From assembly GCA_930367215.1 (NCBI GenBank), contig OV884060.1:96372151-96436150 (forward strand): 64,000 nucleotides of DNA, written 5' to 3'. The translations under genes were made by a program, and so were the position numbers. The stretch comes from Pollenia angustigena. Lineage: Eukaryota > Arthropoda > Insecta > Diptera > Polleniidae. Below the pieces are notes generated by a model. It had not been told where the DNA came from. It did no database searches and saw only the letters and a list, made by a program, of their open reading frames with translations. Shown piece after piece: positions 44,955-56,555 of the stretch; position 1 is the stretch's first letter, and every line of letters begins with the position of its first letter.

Positions 44955-45782
44955 TACGACATCAGCAGCAGTTCCAATAGAGAGGTAACAGTTCCCAATT
45001 GTGCTAAGCAGTCCAAGAAGGAAGAAAGGTCTACAAGACGATTGATTTTCGAGAGGGAGAATCAATAAGGTAATACATATTATCAACAAAAGGATTAGAT
45101 TGGGTAAGTGCAGTGTTTTAATTATATTTAGTGCGATTGTGTGTTTTTTTTTATAAAAAAGTGCAAAGAAAATAATTAAATTACTGCATGATCATATCCA
45201 ACAAGTAATCGAACATAACCTTAAAATTTAATAAAAGTGCCATCACTGATATAAAAAATCCCCAACGTGCCAACACTACTAAAAAGTACCAGCACTGATA
45301 AATAAGAAAAAACAACGGATTTTTTTTATTATATACATGCGTACTGCTGTAAATTATAATTGCCATACTCGTCACACTCATTACTAAGTGTTTCAGTTCC
45401 ATCAGTTCCGCAAACTTTATGTACAACTAAATATTTACGAACACCTTAACAGTCATAATTTCAACGTGCGAGAAAAAGTTTACATATTGGTGGAAATATT
45501 TAAATAAAAAATAAACAAAGAATTAAAATAGAAATAAACAGCCCGATTATGAATAACAATTCCCTGGGAATTTTTTCCCTATTCCCTGTTCCCCTATTCT
45601 GAATAAAATCTCCCCGGGAAATTTTCCCTTTTCCTTTTTCCCTTATTCTAAATGAACTTCGAAAATGGGAAACTCTTCCCCGGGGAAAAAAGTAGGCATT
45701 ACGAATGTCAATAAAAGGGAGAACGTGATGACAATATTTGGGAATAATTCCGCCAAAAAATTGCGAGGGAGTTTTGCTTAAA

Positions 45783-46708
45783 ATGTAAGTATTTAAATTT
45801 TTTTATAAAAAAATTTAATAAATATCTTCATTTATTTTTAATTTCAGGTCAAAAACAACAAATAAGAAGCAATTAGACATTCTTTTAAATGCAATGCAAT
45901 TAAACCAAGGTATTGCTTGTGGATGGTTCAAGGGAAGCAAGGAGGACCTTAACCGGGTATGGCGCAATTTGGAGGCGGAATTAAACGCAGCTGGTCCACC
46001 ATCAAAAAGTATTGCCGAGTGGAAAAAGGTATGAATAATAAAATTATTTTTTTACAGTATACACAAACGGTATAATTGGAAATCATTTTTCAGGTATGGT
46101 GCGATCAGAAAAAGTACGTAAGGCACAAGGCGGCACAAAACCTAAAACATTCAAGAGGTACTGGTGGAGGCCCTAACATGGAGCAGAAGTTTTCGCCAAA
46201 CGAAGAGGCGATATACAATTTAATTGGTATGAAGGAGTCTGTGGAAGGTGTGGCCAACAAGTTTGGGTTAGGCTCTTCGAAACAAACTCCGGCGAGCGTA
46301 CCACCTGCATTGCTGGATTTGTTAGTGATAGACGACGTGATGGTTGAAAGCAGTGCGCGCGACAGTGACACCCCAACGCAAAATGGTGATACACCCCAAA
46401 AGCCACCGGCAAAAAAAATAAGAATAAGTGCGCAAAATGATTTGAGCACACATGTCTCTCCCCACGACGTTCTTGTTGAGGAGATCAGCATCCAAAAAAA
46501 GATGTTGGAAGCGATGATGGAGCAGCAGCAACACACCAAAAAAATATATCGCTCCATTGACCGCCTGTATGATTTAAAAAAAGAAAGCTTGAAAGAGCAA
46601 AAGCGGCACAATATAGAAATGGAAAAATTGAGACTCAGGGAAGTGGAAGATAAGATCGAGAAAAATCGTCGACTGTTGGAGCTAGAAGAGTTAAAACAGA
46701 CATATTAA
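45783..46708 (+). CDS. Harbinger 2 Myb/SANT-like DNA-binding protein
   Basis: The partner protein that, in this superfamily, binds element ends and imports the transposase into the nucleus. Exons end or begin at 45784, 45848-46028 and 46094-46708. The ATG is formed by splicing AT (45783-45784) to G (45848). The product of about 264 residues starts with a Myb_DNA-bind_5-like domain: KKQLDILLNAMQ, then DLNRVWRNLEAELNA, then AEWKKVWCDQKKYVRHKA across the second intron. A Ser/Pro-rich linker with a short basic PPAKKIRIS stretch (possible nuclear signal) follows. It ends in a long charged coiled coil (residues 195-264). No lesion is visible. Confidence 0.8.
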
Positions 46709-46739
46709 TTACAAAATATTGTAAATGTAAATAATTAAT

Positions 46740-47200
46740 TTTTTTGTTTTGTTGAATTAGTATTTTTGTTGTTTAGTTTTAGAATATGTTTTAAGTTTTA
46801 TTTTTGAAGTGATTTTTTTGTTTTTTATGATAAAATGTGATAAAGTGAATTATATGTACCTGTTATCAATTAATAATTTTGTTTTTTTAGTTTTAAAACT
46901 ACCTATACTTAAGTTTTATTTTTGAAGTAATTTTTTGTTTGTTTTTTTTTATTAAATGTTATAAAGTGAATTGTTTTTGTAACTAATTAATTTTTTGTTT
47001 TTAGTTTTAAGGCCTAATTCATAAAAAATATTTCAGGTTTTATGAAACGAATTTTCTACTACCTTTTATAATAAAAAATAATTTTGTGTGAATATAGGGG
47101 TTAAAATATAAGTTTTATTTTTCTTTTTTTATTTTTGAATGTTTTTTTAAAATTTTTTTTAATAAAATTTTATAAATGTGAATTTAAGTTACCTGTGTTT
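46740..47200. repeat. Degenerate tandem repeats between Harbinger 2 genes
   Basis: Three copies of a T-rich unit of about 110-180 bp spacing share AAGTTTTATTTTTGAAGT and ATAAAGTGAATT (near 46793, 46911 and 47112). They separate the two convergent stop codons; no gene. Confidence 0.6.
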
Positions 47201-47253
47201 TATTTACGTACAATATACAAAAATTAGTTATAGTTAGTTAGTTATTTTTTCTT

Positions 47254-48533
47254 TTATAAGTTATTACCAATATTATTTCTAATATTTTGGGCAACGGATA
47301 AATACTGCGGTGAGGTTAAGGATACAACTTCACTATCTTCTTGTATGCTTAAAGTCTCAATATTTTCTACATCGCCTACAAAAGTATTGCATTTAAAATG
47401 AATGCAGATGTTATGCAACGCGCAGCAAATATTTGTAACTTTAGCAGCCTTTTCTGGAGTGTAGTGCAGCTCCCTAGCACCAAGAATGCACCTCCATCTA
47501 TTTTTCAAGACGCCATTAGTGCGTTCAATCACATTGCGGCACTTGGAATGGATTTCATTGAATTTAATTTCAACGGAATCATCCTGTGGACATCTATGAG
47601 GAGTTAGAAGCCACGGCTCTAGAGAATACCCAGCGTCCCCTAGTAAAAAGAGCATTAAAAATTTATAAAAACTTTCTGTTAACAATTTAAACCTTACCAA
47701 GGAGCCAGTAATTACTACCGCGTCTTAAATATTCTTCCTCAAGGTGAGCCCGCAATTCGCTGGAATTCCATATAAATGAGTCGTGACACGCACCGGGATG
47801 GGAGGCGTCAACGTACAGAATCCTCAGCTCGTGATCACAAACCTTGAAAAACCATAATTGATCATTCCGATGATTTAAAAAAAAACTCGAATTTACTTAC
47901 CAGCATTACATTCAAACTATAGTACCCCTTCCGGTTGTAATATAAGTGCTTATTGGAAGAGGGAGCAATAATGCGTACATGCGTTCCGTCAACGCATCCT
48001 ATAACGCTAGGAATGCCATGCTTTAAATAAAAACCTAACGCAATCTTCCTTTTTTCCTCTTCTGTTCTGCAGAAAGTTATCCACTTTGGGCATAGATGAT
48101 CCTCAAATATATTTATTACTTCGGACAGAACTTTGCTCAGACTACACTGGGCCACAGACACGTCGCAATCTTTCCCTATTCCCGTTTGGTAGCCACCTTC
48201 GGCAAAGAAACGAAGGGCAGCACTTAATTTCACGAGAGGCGATATTGCAAATGATTTACGCATTGGCTGAATATGCGAACTTAACACTTCCAACAGATAT
48301 TTAAATGCCGGCTTGTTGACCCTGTAATATTTTTCAAATCTTTAAAAAGTAGAATTCTTATTAATAAAATGAACAAAAACTGTTTCTTAATGTACTTACA
48401 GAGTTTGCGGCAATTCAAGTGGGTTGCTAGCATCACGTAGCTTTCTCCTTGATACCCTTTGCTCCTTCTTCTCCTGCTGTTGCACTTCAGTGATTTCTGC
48501 TTCAGCAGTTATCATAAACGCTACACTAAACAT
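47254..48533 (-). CDS. Harbinger 2 DDE transposase, intact, four exons
   Basis: It cuts and pastes the element with 3-bp duplications. Exons: 48533-48400, 48339-47901, 47842-47698 and 47639-47254. All have GT-AG borders, phases agree and the spliced frame is 367 codons plus stop. The N-terminal helix-turn-helix region (exon 2: VKLSAALRFFAEGGYQ) is followed by the DDE_Tnp_4 core. First Asp is in IGCVDGTHV, second in LLGDAGYS (across the last intron) and Glu is in VIERTNGVLKNRW. The family helix KVTNICCALHNICI follows. A length near 370 is normal for the family. No stop or frameshift is seen, unlike Harbinger 1. Confidence 0.85.
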
Positions 48534-48777
48534 TTTTCTTACTTTTTAATAACTTTTCTTTATTTTCTTTTAAGTTGTACGTTTATTTTTTCTAAAAATG
48601 ATTTGCAAATTTTTAATCAAAACAAAACAGCTGTGCAAAACAGCTGACTTCGAATATTTAAAATTCTCTCTCCCATATTATTCCCTTCCCCTACTATTTA
48701 GAATAGGAGGATTGTATTCCCGGGAGAAATGAATTCCCAGGGAACTAATTTCCCTGGGAATATTTAGAATTGAGCTG

Positions 48778-50171
48778 AAAGTGAAGCCGAAATAAAACCC
48801 CTTTTACTTTTTGTTTAAATTAAAGGAAAAGAATAACCTATCGTGTTTTCTTTCAAGTGGCTCATATAAAAAAAAAAAAAAGTAGCTTAATAGCCTAAAC
48901 ATTTTGTTATTAAATGACAGTGACATAAAAAGATAAAAGTCACTGAAGTTCATCATTGGAACAATTTATTTAAAAGGAAAATTTTTAAAGTTGAACGGAT
49001 TGCAAAAAAGGAAAGGAAAGGCAACATAAAAAGACAGGCTGGTTTTTTTTTTAATATAAGAGGGTGAGTGTGTGAATTTTTAAAATAGTTTCATATATGT
49101 AATTTTGCGAAGAAGTTGGTACGGGGACATTAGGAAGACAGTGTTGTGGCATAGTGGAAAAAATTTTTTAAGAATAACAAAGAAGTTTTGTTACAAAAGA
49201 ATTTTACACGGTGACACTTCAGGTGGTACACAAATTTTTTTTTGAATGCAGTATAATTGAATGCACAATTAAATAAAATTTTACTGAAGTTTAAAACTAA
49301 AAGAGTGATGCGAAAAGTGCTGATATTTTAAGAAAAAATTTACAGTGTGGCCCGGCAAGTGGTACACAAATTTTTGAAAATAGCATTAATATTGGATGCA
49401 AAAATACATCGAGTTTACTAAATTTTGGAAATAAAAAGGTGATTCTACAAGTGCACATTTTTGAGAAAGATTTAAAGGGTAACCCTTCAAGTGGTATACC
49501 GATTTTAAAAAACATACAAGCAAATTTATTCAATTTTGATATAAAAAGGGTGAACCGAAAAGAGGTATTTTTTAATAAAAAATTTACACAAAGGCCCTAC
49601 AAATGGTACACAATTCAAGCATTATTTAAAGAAAAAATTTAATGCTTATGAACAACCCGTTCTAAACTTGTTATAAAGTGTTGTCGATTATTTTTGAAAA
49701 ATTGTTTGGAGAAAAGAGTGCGTGATTTTAGAAAAATTTAATTTAAAGCACAATTATAATAATTATATTGGGAATTTGATGAGTAGATTTTTTTAATAAA
49801 TTTTACGAAATCTGAGTAAAATTGATTTGTGGCTAAATATTGAAAATAATTTTGTGGTGGTAGAGAAAAATTTAATAAATAAAAATTTTAAGAAAATTAA
49901 TTTACATAACAAAATACATCTGATCTGGTGCTAGATAACAACCTGAAATTTTTTTTGGCAGTTTTGAAGGGAATATTTTTGGAAATTTTTTGGTAAAATT
50001 TAAAGCTGATTTTTCAACAATCTACATCGCTTTCATTCGTCGCGAATAATTTTAATATACCTTTGTATAAGGTTGAATTTCTTCACGAGTATTTTTTGTA
50101 AATTTTTTCATTTCGGCTTGTGAAATCGTTGAGGTATAAAATATTTAAGGCTTTGAACAAAAATTTTTAAA
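48778..50171 (+). other. BEL 2 leader, distal part
   Basis: 1.4 kb of AT-rich non-coding RNA leader upstream of the gag ATG. Short ATGs occur in it. The central part is a diverged tandem repeat array, listed separately. Such a long leader suggests regulated or internal initiation; nothing in the sequence proves it. Confidence 0.6.
49205..49625 (+). repeat. Diverged 110-136 bp tandem repeats in BEL 2 leader
   Basis: Four units each contain TGGTACAC or TGGTATAC (49224, 49360, 49492 and 49604). Each has CTTCAAG/GGCAAG-like sequence just before it and AAGAAAAAATTTACA-like sequence further upstream. Confidence 0.7.
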
Positions 50172-52667
50172 ATGATTACGGAAAGAGCATGTAAATATGA
50201 TATTCGACAAGTAGTGAATTTTTGTGCTACTTTTGAGAAGAGGTCTTTAGAAGATTGGACGATTTCACTTTTAGAAGTAAAGCAGTCTGAACTTGACAGA
50301 AGATGGCTGAAGATGATAGCAACATTTGAAGAATTCATCAAAGGCTATGAAAATGTGAAGGAAGAAGAAGAGTTTCCAGAGGAAATTACTCTGAAATACG
50401 AAGATGCCTGTGAACAGTGCCAGATACAAAAGGCTAAAATAATGGACTTGTTGAAGGCGAAAGCTCCGCAACAAAAAGCAGCAGACACAACAGTACGTCA
50501 GTCATCTCTAAAGTTACCTGCGGTTGAAATCCAAACGTTTGAAGGGGGTTTCGACAAATGGCCAGCATTTAGGGATATGTTTAGGGCAGTGGTTGGAAAT
50601 GAGCCTTCAGTGTCGCCAGCGCACAAATTATATTATTTACTTGGCAAGACGAGGGGGGAGGCCTACCAACTCATAAAAGATTATGATTTGGTAGATGCTA
50701 ATTTTGAGCTAGCTTGGCAGGCGTTGAAAAATCGCTACGAAAATAAGCGAATTTTAATAAACAATCAGATTAGAAAAATTTATGGCATCCAGGCCCCTCA
50801 AAATGAAACTTTGAAATTTTTGAGGCAACTTCAGAATACGGTCAGCGATGGTTTGTCGATTATTAGTTCGTTTCAAGTTGAGGTGGCTGATAATGACCCC
50901 TTTCTCATGCATATTTGCACTTCAAAACTCCCAGAAGAAACTTCGCGTGCGTGGGAAGATTCTCTGACCAACCATAAGGAATTGCCTACTTGGCAACAAC
51001 TTAACAAATTTCTGTCTGAGCGAATAGAGACTTTAGAGACTTTTACGAATTTGAGGAAACCGCCCAGCCGAGACAATAATACCTCCAAATCTCAAGTTTT
51101 CTATTCTGATGCTGAACCTGATAAGGGTAAATTTAGCTGCAAGAAATGCCAACAGAATCATCCATTACGATTCTGCAAATATTTTAAGGGTTTGTCCGTC
51201 CAGGATAGAATTAAATTTGTTTATGCGAACAAATTTTGTGCGAATTGTTTTTCACCCACTCATTTCAAACCGAAATGTCAGAGCACCAGTGGATGCAATA
51301 GATGCAATCAAAGGCATCACACCATGTTGCATATTGAAGAAGATAAAGCGAAAAAGGCTCCCACTCAAAGGGCGTCCACTCATCAGCAGGCTCGAGACAA
51401 CGAAAGGGCATCAGGGTCGGGTACTCAGAGTAACACGAGGCCATCCAATTCTCAATTGGGACGATCTGCCACCTCGGGCGCAAATGCGATGGAGTCAGTA
51501 CAGGTTAATTTATCTCAACACAGCGGAACTACAATTTTACCCACAGCTTTGGTTAATGTAGAGCATTTAGGCGAACAATTCACGGTTCGCGCATTAATTG
51601 ATACAGGGTCGACTAGAAGTTTTATCCTAAGGCGTGTTCAACAGAATTTAGCGATCCCCCTAGAACGCCATCATAGCGAAATATCAGGGTTCGGTGATAC
51701 GGTGGTAGGAAGTTCGAAGGGAAGGTGCCATGTCACAATTAAATCTCGAATATCAGATTTTAAAATTAAAATCCGAGCGATTGTGGTACCAACATTGGCA
51801 CATTTTATGCCTTCACGGCCGATCCCAATTCAAACGGTAAAAGATATAAAAGGCTTAGAGCTTGCAGATCCCTATTTCTACAAACCTGCTGCAATTGAAA
51901 TGATTATTGGTAGTGATTACCTGCCTTTTATAAATTTGAGCGGCGTAAAAATGAATATCGGAAACAATCTTGAAGCCCGAGAGTCCCACTTTGGGTGGTA
52001 TTTGCTAGGCCCTGAACCAGAAACTAAAGTTCAGTCATTCCATACCTTTGTTTCGCCTGGCAGCGATCTGGCCCTTCATGAGCAATTAAAAAAGTTTTGG
52101 GAAATAGAAGAGGCTGAAAAAACCGATTTTCAAGCTGATAGTGACATTTATTGCGAAAATTATTTCAAACGTACCACAATTCGGCAGTCTGATGGACGAT
52201 ACGTAGTTCGGCTACCGTTCAAGGAGCAATTTCCGAAAGAGATTTTTTTAGGCCCCTCCCGAAATATGGCTCTTGCTCAGTACCATAGAATGGAGAAAAT
52301 GCTCGATAAGACCCAAGATTTGAAAGCGCAGTACGCCGAAGTTCTCCAAGAATACCTGGACTTGGATCACATGGAACCAGTTGCGAATTTTGAACCCAAA
52401 GCAGAAAAAGTCTCTTCATTTTTTCTTCCCCACCACGCGGTAATAAAGCCCGAAAGTAAAACCACAAAAGTGCGAGTGGTCTTTAACGCCTCAAAGAAAA
52501 CCGGAAGCGGGTTTTCATTAAATGATGTGCTCTACCAGGGCCCAACGCTTCAAACGGATTTGATGCAGCTTGTTCTACGTTGGCGAAATTATAAGTACGT
52601 ATTCACTGGAGATATCCAGAAGATGTATAGGCAGATTTTGATGCATGAAGCAGATCGCCCATATTAA
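50172..52667 (+). pseudogene. BEL 2 Gag-protease-RT frame, ended by nonsense codon
   Basis: 831 codons. DUF1759-type capsid region (FEGGFDKWPAFRDMF near residue 125), BEL-type zinc knuckles (CKKCQQNHPLRFCKYF at about 320, CANCF, CNRCNQRHH at about 375) and a retropepsin with LIDTGSTRSF near 475 follow in order. The first half of the reverse transcriptase follows, with the metal-binding Asp in FTGDIQKMYRQI near 815. TAA at 52665-52667 ends the frame, while the continuation is in the same frame. The ATG at 50172 is the first of the open frame. Confidence 0.9.
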
Positions 52668-53384
52668 CAGATATTATTTCGCAACAACACTGAGGGATGC
52701 GTGAATTCATTTCAGCTTAAAACTGTTACGTTCGGCGTAAATTGCGCCCCCTTTTTGGCGATTAGGACTCTACTTGAGCTAGGTCATGATTGCAGACACC
52801 TGTATCCCAGAGCATTTAATATTCTGAAGAACGAGGTCTACGTTGATGACATATTGTCCGGGGGACACACGCTTGAAGAGGCCAAGCAGAAGCAAGGGGA
52901 GCTTATCACAGCTTTGAAATCAGGTGGCTTTCCCCTTAAAAAGATGACAGCAAATGATCAGTTTTTACTCGAAAGTTTGCCCCGGGAGGATCTTCTAGAC
53001 GAAGATTTCTTGAAGTTTGATGACTCCAGCTCTTTAAAAACATTGGGAATTCGCTGGAATGCGTTGGCGGATATATTCTACTATGCTGTAGAGCCAATTG
53101 AGATTACCCCATCCGCTACAAAACGAAAAATCTTGTCAGTAATAGCAATATTATTTGACCCTCTAGGTTGGCTAGGCCCAGTCGTTATTGTTGCTAAGAC
53201 TTTGTTGCAAGAATTATGGGAAGCAAAGTCTGATTGGGACGAAGGGGTACCTCCACACATACTTGTAAAATGGAATTTATTCTTAAAAAACTTGCCATTT
53301 ATTTCAACCATTAAGATACCTAGATGGGTAGATTTCTCGCCAGGATATAAGATCCAAATACATGGCTTCTGTGATTCCTCATAG
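52668..53384 (+). pseudogene. BEL 2 Pol: rest of RT and A17-like connection
   Basis: Same frame as the preceding block. The RT active site YVDDIL lies near 52840. The A17-type region follows (LKTLGIRW, ILFDPLGWLGP). RNase H begins with its first Asp in IHGFCDSS and is cut by TAG at 53382-53384. Confidence 0.9.
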
Positions 53385-54557
53385 AAGGCATATTGTGGTT
53401 CGGTGTATATTCGAACAGAAAACTCAGAAGGCCATATAAGTAGTCATTTGCTGGTAGCAAAAACGAAAGTTGCCCCGATCAAGCGGACTACCGTTCCGAA
53501 ACTCGAATTGTGTGGCGCTTTATTGTTGGCTAAACTCATCCGTAGTGTAGTCGCGAATTGTCAGTTCACCTATGAGCTATTTTTGTGGACAGACTCGTCC
53601 ATAGTCCTGGGGTGGTTGCAAAAACCTCCCTACACGCTAAAAACTTTTGTCGCAAATCGTGTGACTCAAATCATCAGCATCGCCAGCACGCAAAACTGGA
53701 AACACGTCAAAACTGAGGAAAATCCTGCAGACTTGGGCACGCGAGGCTGCTCCCCGCAGGAACTTGCAGATAATCAACTCTGGTGGCATGGGCCTACCTG
53801 GCTACACCTTCCCACACCATCGTGGCCAATACCTCGTACGTTTGACCCAGTCGACTTGGAGACAAAAAAGTCTATCATCAACTTTCATCTTGACATAAAT
53901 TGCACAGATGTACTAGAAGAATTTTCATCTTTTGAAAGGGCGTTGCGAATTCTTTGTTACCGACTTAGATTTGTCAACCGAGTTCTCAAGAAACCATTTT
54001 CCACCGAAAAGTTTATTACCGCTCAAGAAATTAGCTCAATGAAAACTCGACTCATCTCGCTCGCTCAAAAGAGGTATTTTTACCGTGAATACGATTGCCT
54101 GAAAGAAAAGAGACCGTTGAGCCGCAAAAGCAGATTGCTTAACTTGAATCCTTTTATTGATAAGGACGACCTTTTACGAGTTGGCGGCAGGCTTATTAAT
54201 GCAGGCTTAAGTTACGAGGAACGTCATCCAGTTATTGTGCCAGAAGGGTCTCATTTTACGAGGCTCCTAGTAAATTTTACACATCGCATTATGCTCCACT
54301 CTGAGCACCATATAATGCTACGTGCGATTCGCCAGGGATTCTACATTCCCAGATTGAAGAATCTTGTCCGAAAATGCATCAGAGAATGCAAGGCCTGTAC
54401 GATCTACAAGCATAAGGTCCAGCACCAAATCATGGCCGCACTCCCCCCAGAACGCGTGAACTTTTCCCTGCCCTTCACATACACCGGAGTCGATTTCGCT
54501 GGTCCCTTCAATATTAAATCTTCTACGTTGAGAAATGCGAAGATTCTTAAAGGTTAA
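53385..54557 (+). pseudogene. BEL 2 Pol: RNase H and integrase N-terminus
   Basis: Same frame again. RNase H Glu in PKLELCGAL (near 53500) and Asp in LWTDSSIVLGW (near 53590). The H2C2 zinc finger follows (HSEHHIM...CIRECKAC, 54298-54400), then the first integrase Asp in GVDFAGPF. TAA at 54555-54557 ends it. Confidence 0.9.
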
Positions 54558-55427
54558 GCTGCTGTGTTTGTATGTTTCTCTACTCGAGCCGTGCATCTAG
54601 AAGTCTGTTCAGACCTCTCAGCCGATGCCTTTCTAGCCTGCTTTCACCGATTTACTGGGCGCAGAGGACTCCCCAAGACCATGTTCTCCGACAACGGTCG
54701 AAATTTCGTCGGCGCAAGTTATGCTCTCCTTAAAGGCCACAACGAGTTCTTGAAATCTGTTGAAAAAACTCTCGTCGAAAAGTACTCCACCTTAGGCGTT
54801 ACCTGGTCTTTCATACCGCCATATGCACCTCATATGGGTGGCCTCTGGGAGGCCGCAGTCAAGAGCATGAAGTCTCACCTGAAGAAAGTTACCAGCAACC
54901 TATCTTTCACGTTCGAAGAATTCAGCACGCTTCTAGTTCGTATTGAAGCCATTTTAAATTCGCGCCCTCTATCGCCTCTTACCGAAAACCCGGGTGAAGT
55001 ACTACCACTAACCCCAGGTCACTTACTTAGAGGGGCTCCAATTACAGCCCTGCCAGAAGCGCCTGCGGAACCTCCGCTCGAAGAAATACCATTTCTAAAA
55101 CGTTGGGAAAGATTAAAAGCGCTACAACATATTTTTGCTCGACGGTGGAAAGCGGAATATATAACCGAGCTTCAACGCCGTTTTAAATGGCAGAAGGAAC
55201 GCGACAACTTAAAACCAAATGATATTGTTATAGTCAAAGAAGACTTACTCCCACCTACCGAGTGGCTCCTTGGTCGCGTTAGTAACGTAATCTATGGTCG
55301 AGACAGTAAAGTAAGAGTTGCTGAAATAGTCACTAAAAAGGGCATAATTTTACGCCCAGTTGTAAAGCTATGTTTGCTACCGACAAACAACACTGACAGT
55401 AAAGTCCCACCGCAACCTACCATTTAA
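54558..55427 (+). pseudogene. BEL 2 Pol: integrase core and C-terminal domain
   Basis: Same frame. Integrase Asp in FSDNGRNFVG and Glu in [10 protein letters not shown], then a DUF5641-type C-terminal domain (RRWKAEYITELQRRFKW). The natural stop is TAA at 55425-55427. No env follows. Confidence 0.9.
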
Positions 55428-55499
55428 TCTACCAAATTCCTCAACAAAATAGAAAATTAGAAAACTCAGTCGCATTAGGTATTTTTTAACACTGTATAT

Positions 55500-55530
55500 A
55501 CTTCTTTCTTTTCTTTTGATACAAATACAG
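55500..55530 (+). promoter_or_regulatory. Splice-acceptor-like site before ORF3
   Basis: A pyrimidine-rich run (CTTCTTTCTTTTCTTTTGAT) is followed by ACAAATACAG directly abutting the ATG at 55531. This is the expected form of a 3' splice site for a subgenomic mRNA. A donor candidate is AAG/GTAATA near 45070 in the leader. Confidence 0.55.
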
Positions 55531-55749
55531 ATGGAGAAGCAACCACGATGCCACATTTGCCAGCTCGATGACCCTCTGCAATATTGCCTGAATTACATGG
55601 CCTACACTCATGTTAGAGACCAGTGTACCTCAACCAGGGGATGTGCAGTTTTGGTCAACGGAGTGGCTTGCAATGCCTTTCATCACACTCTGCTACACCC
55701 AAAAAACAAAAAGATGTCCTCGCTGAACCTCAACGCGAGGGACCCGTGT
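55531..55749 (+). CDS. BEL 2 ORF3: small zinc-knuckle protein
   Basis: 72 codons between pol and the 3' LTR, where other BEL elements carry env. It has Cys/His spacing like the last part of a BEL Gag zinc region: CHICQLDDPLQYC, a conserved RDQC, STRGC, then CNAFHHTLLHP. The match to the element's own Gag (the CNRCNQRHHTMLHIE part) is visible by eye, so it looks like a captured, shortened Gag knuckle domain. A second open frame (55700-55895, Ala/Pro/Glu-rich) could extend it after one frameshift near 55710. Its role is unknown; RNA or DNA binding is inferred from the motif. Confidence 0.6.
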
Positions 55750-56040
55750 TAGCTAGAGCTCCGGCCGCCATTCCACCAACAAACGCAGTGGCAACACTAA
55801 GAGCCACAATATCTCAACTAGATGACACCCAATTGGCAGCCGTGGCCAAGAAACTTCATCTTGAAGAACCCCGTAGTACCTCCAAGCAAGCCTAAAGGCT
55901 GTAAAAGAAGTACTCTTGAATTCAATAATGCAGCCGGACTTTGACGTACCAATATCACAAGCATTTAGCTGTGGCTCGAATGGATCAAATTTGGATCGAA
56001 AGCGTGAAGGGGATGCTTTTGCCACACTTCGGGGGGAGCA
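55750..56040 (+). other. BEL 2 3' region and polypurine tract
   Basis: After ORF3 an overlapping frame runs to 55895. The rest is non-coding up to the tract CGGGGGGAGCA at 56030-56040 that primes plus-strand DNA at the 3' LTR. Confidence 0.7.
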
Positions 56041-56550
56041 TGTTGAAGCGACTTCAGTTTTATTTTATTTTATTTTATTTCTTCAATTTTCTTATATTTT
56101 GTTAATTTTCTTTATTTTGCTAAATTTCTTTAATGTTCAATTTTCTTTGATTTTTGTTATTTTTTACTTAAATTTTGTTTGCTAAAATCTTAATTTTGAA
56201 TTTTGATTTATTTAAAATGTTCATTTTATTTAATTTTTAAATTGATTTAAGTTTGTATTTTTTTTCTCTGAGTGTAGAACAATTGTTTGAATTTTGCAAT
56301 TCTCTTATATTTCATTTATTTTATGTATATATGTACATACATATATACTTTGAGTTTGTAGTTTTCTTTTGAGTTTGTTGGTTTACTACAAACATTTTTG
56401 TAATTTAATTTTAAGTATAATTTGTAACGTCAACAAGGCAAGAAGCCTAAATAAAAATTGTTTTTAATTTGATTTTTGGAAAAAAACCAACCGTGTTTTT
56501 CATTTCCTAAAATTATTTTGAAAAAGGCTAGGAAGCATATCTAGCGAACA
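56041..56550 (+). repeat. BEL 2 3' LTR
   Basis: 510 bp with four substitutions against the 5' LTR (near 56136, 56175, 56209 and 56219), followed by the target duplication ATATG. Confidence 0.95.
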
Positions 56551-56555
56551 ATATG

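Larger units (their letters stand above)
45539..48777. mobile_element. PIF/Harbinger element 2, apparently intact
   Basis: 3,239 bp with imperfect terminal inverted repeats (CAGCCCGATTATGAATAAC and CAGCTCAATTCTAAATATT), flanked by AAA on both sides as a 3-bp duplication. Subterminal GGGAA/TTCCC inverted motifs fill the first and last 150 bp. It carries convergent Myb-like (+) and transposase (-) genes, both with open frames after splicing. It is inserted in the BEL 2 leader. Confidence 0.9.
44299..56550 (+). mobile_element. BEL/Pao retrotransposon 2, with nested Harbinger
   Basis: 510-bp LTRs (44299-44808 and 56041-56550), TGTTGAAGCG to GCGAACA, lie inside the 5-bp duplication ATATG (44294-44298 and 56551-56555). 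A long leader, gag-pol at 50172-55427, a small third ORF at 55531-55749 and a G-rich polypurine tract GGGGGGAGCA complete it. A 3.2 kb Harbinger sits in the leader. Without it the element is about 9.0 kb. Four substitutions separate the LTRs, so the insertion is fairly young. Confidence 0.95.
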
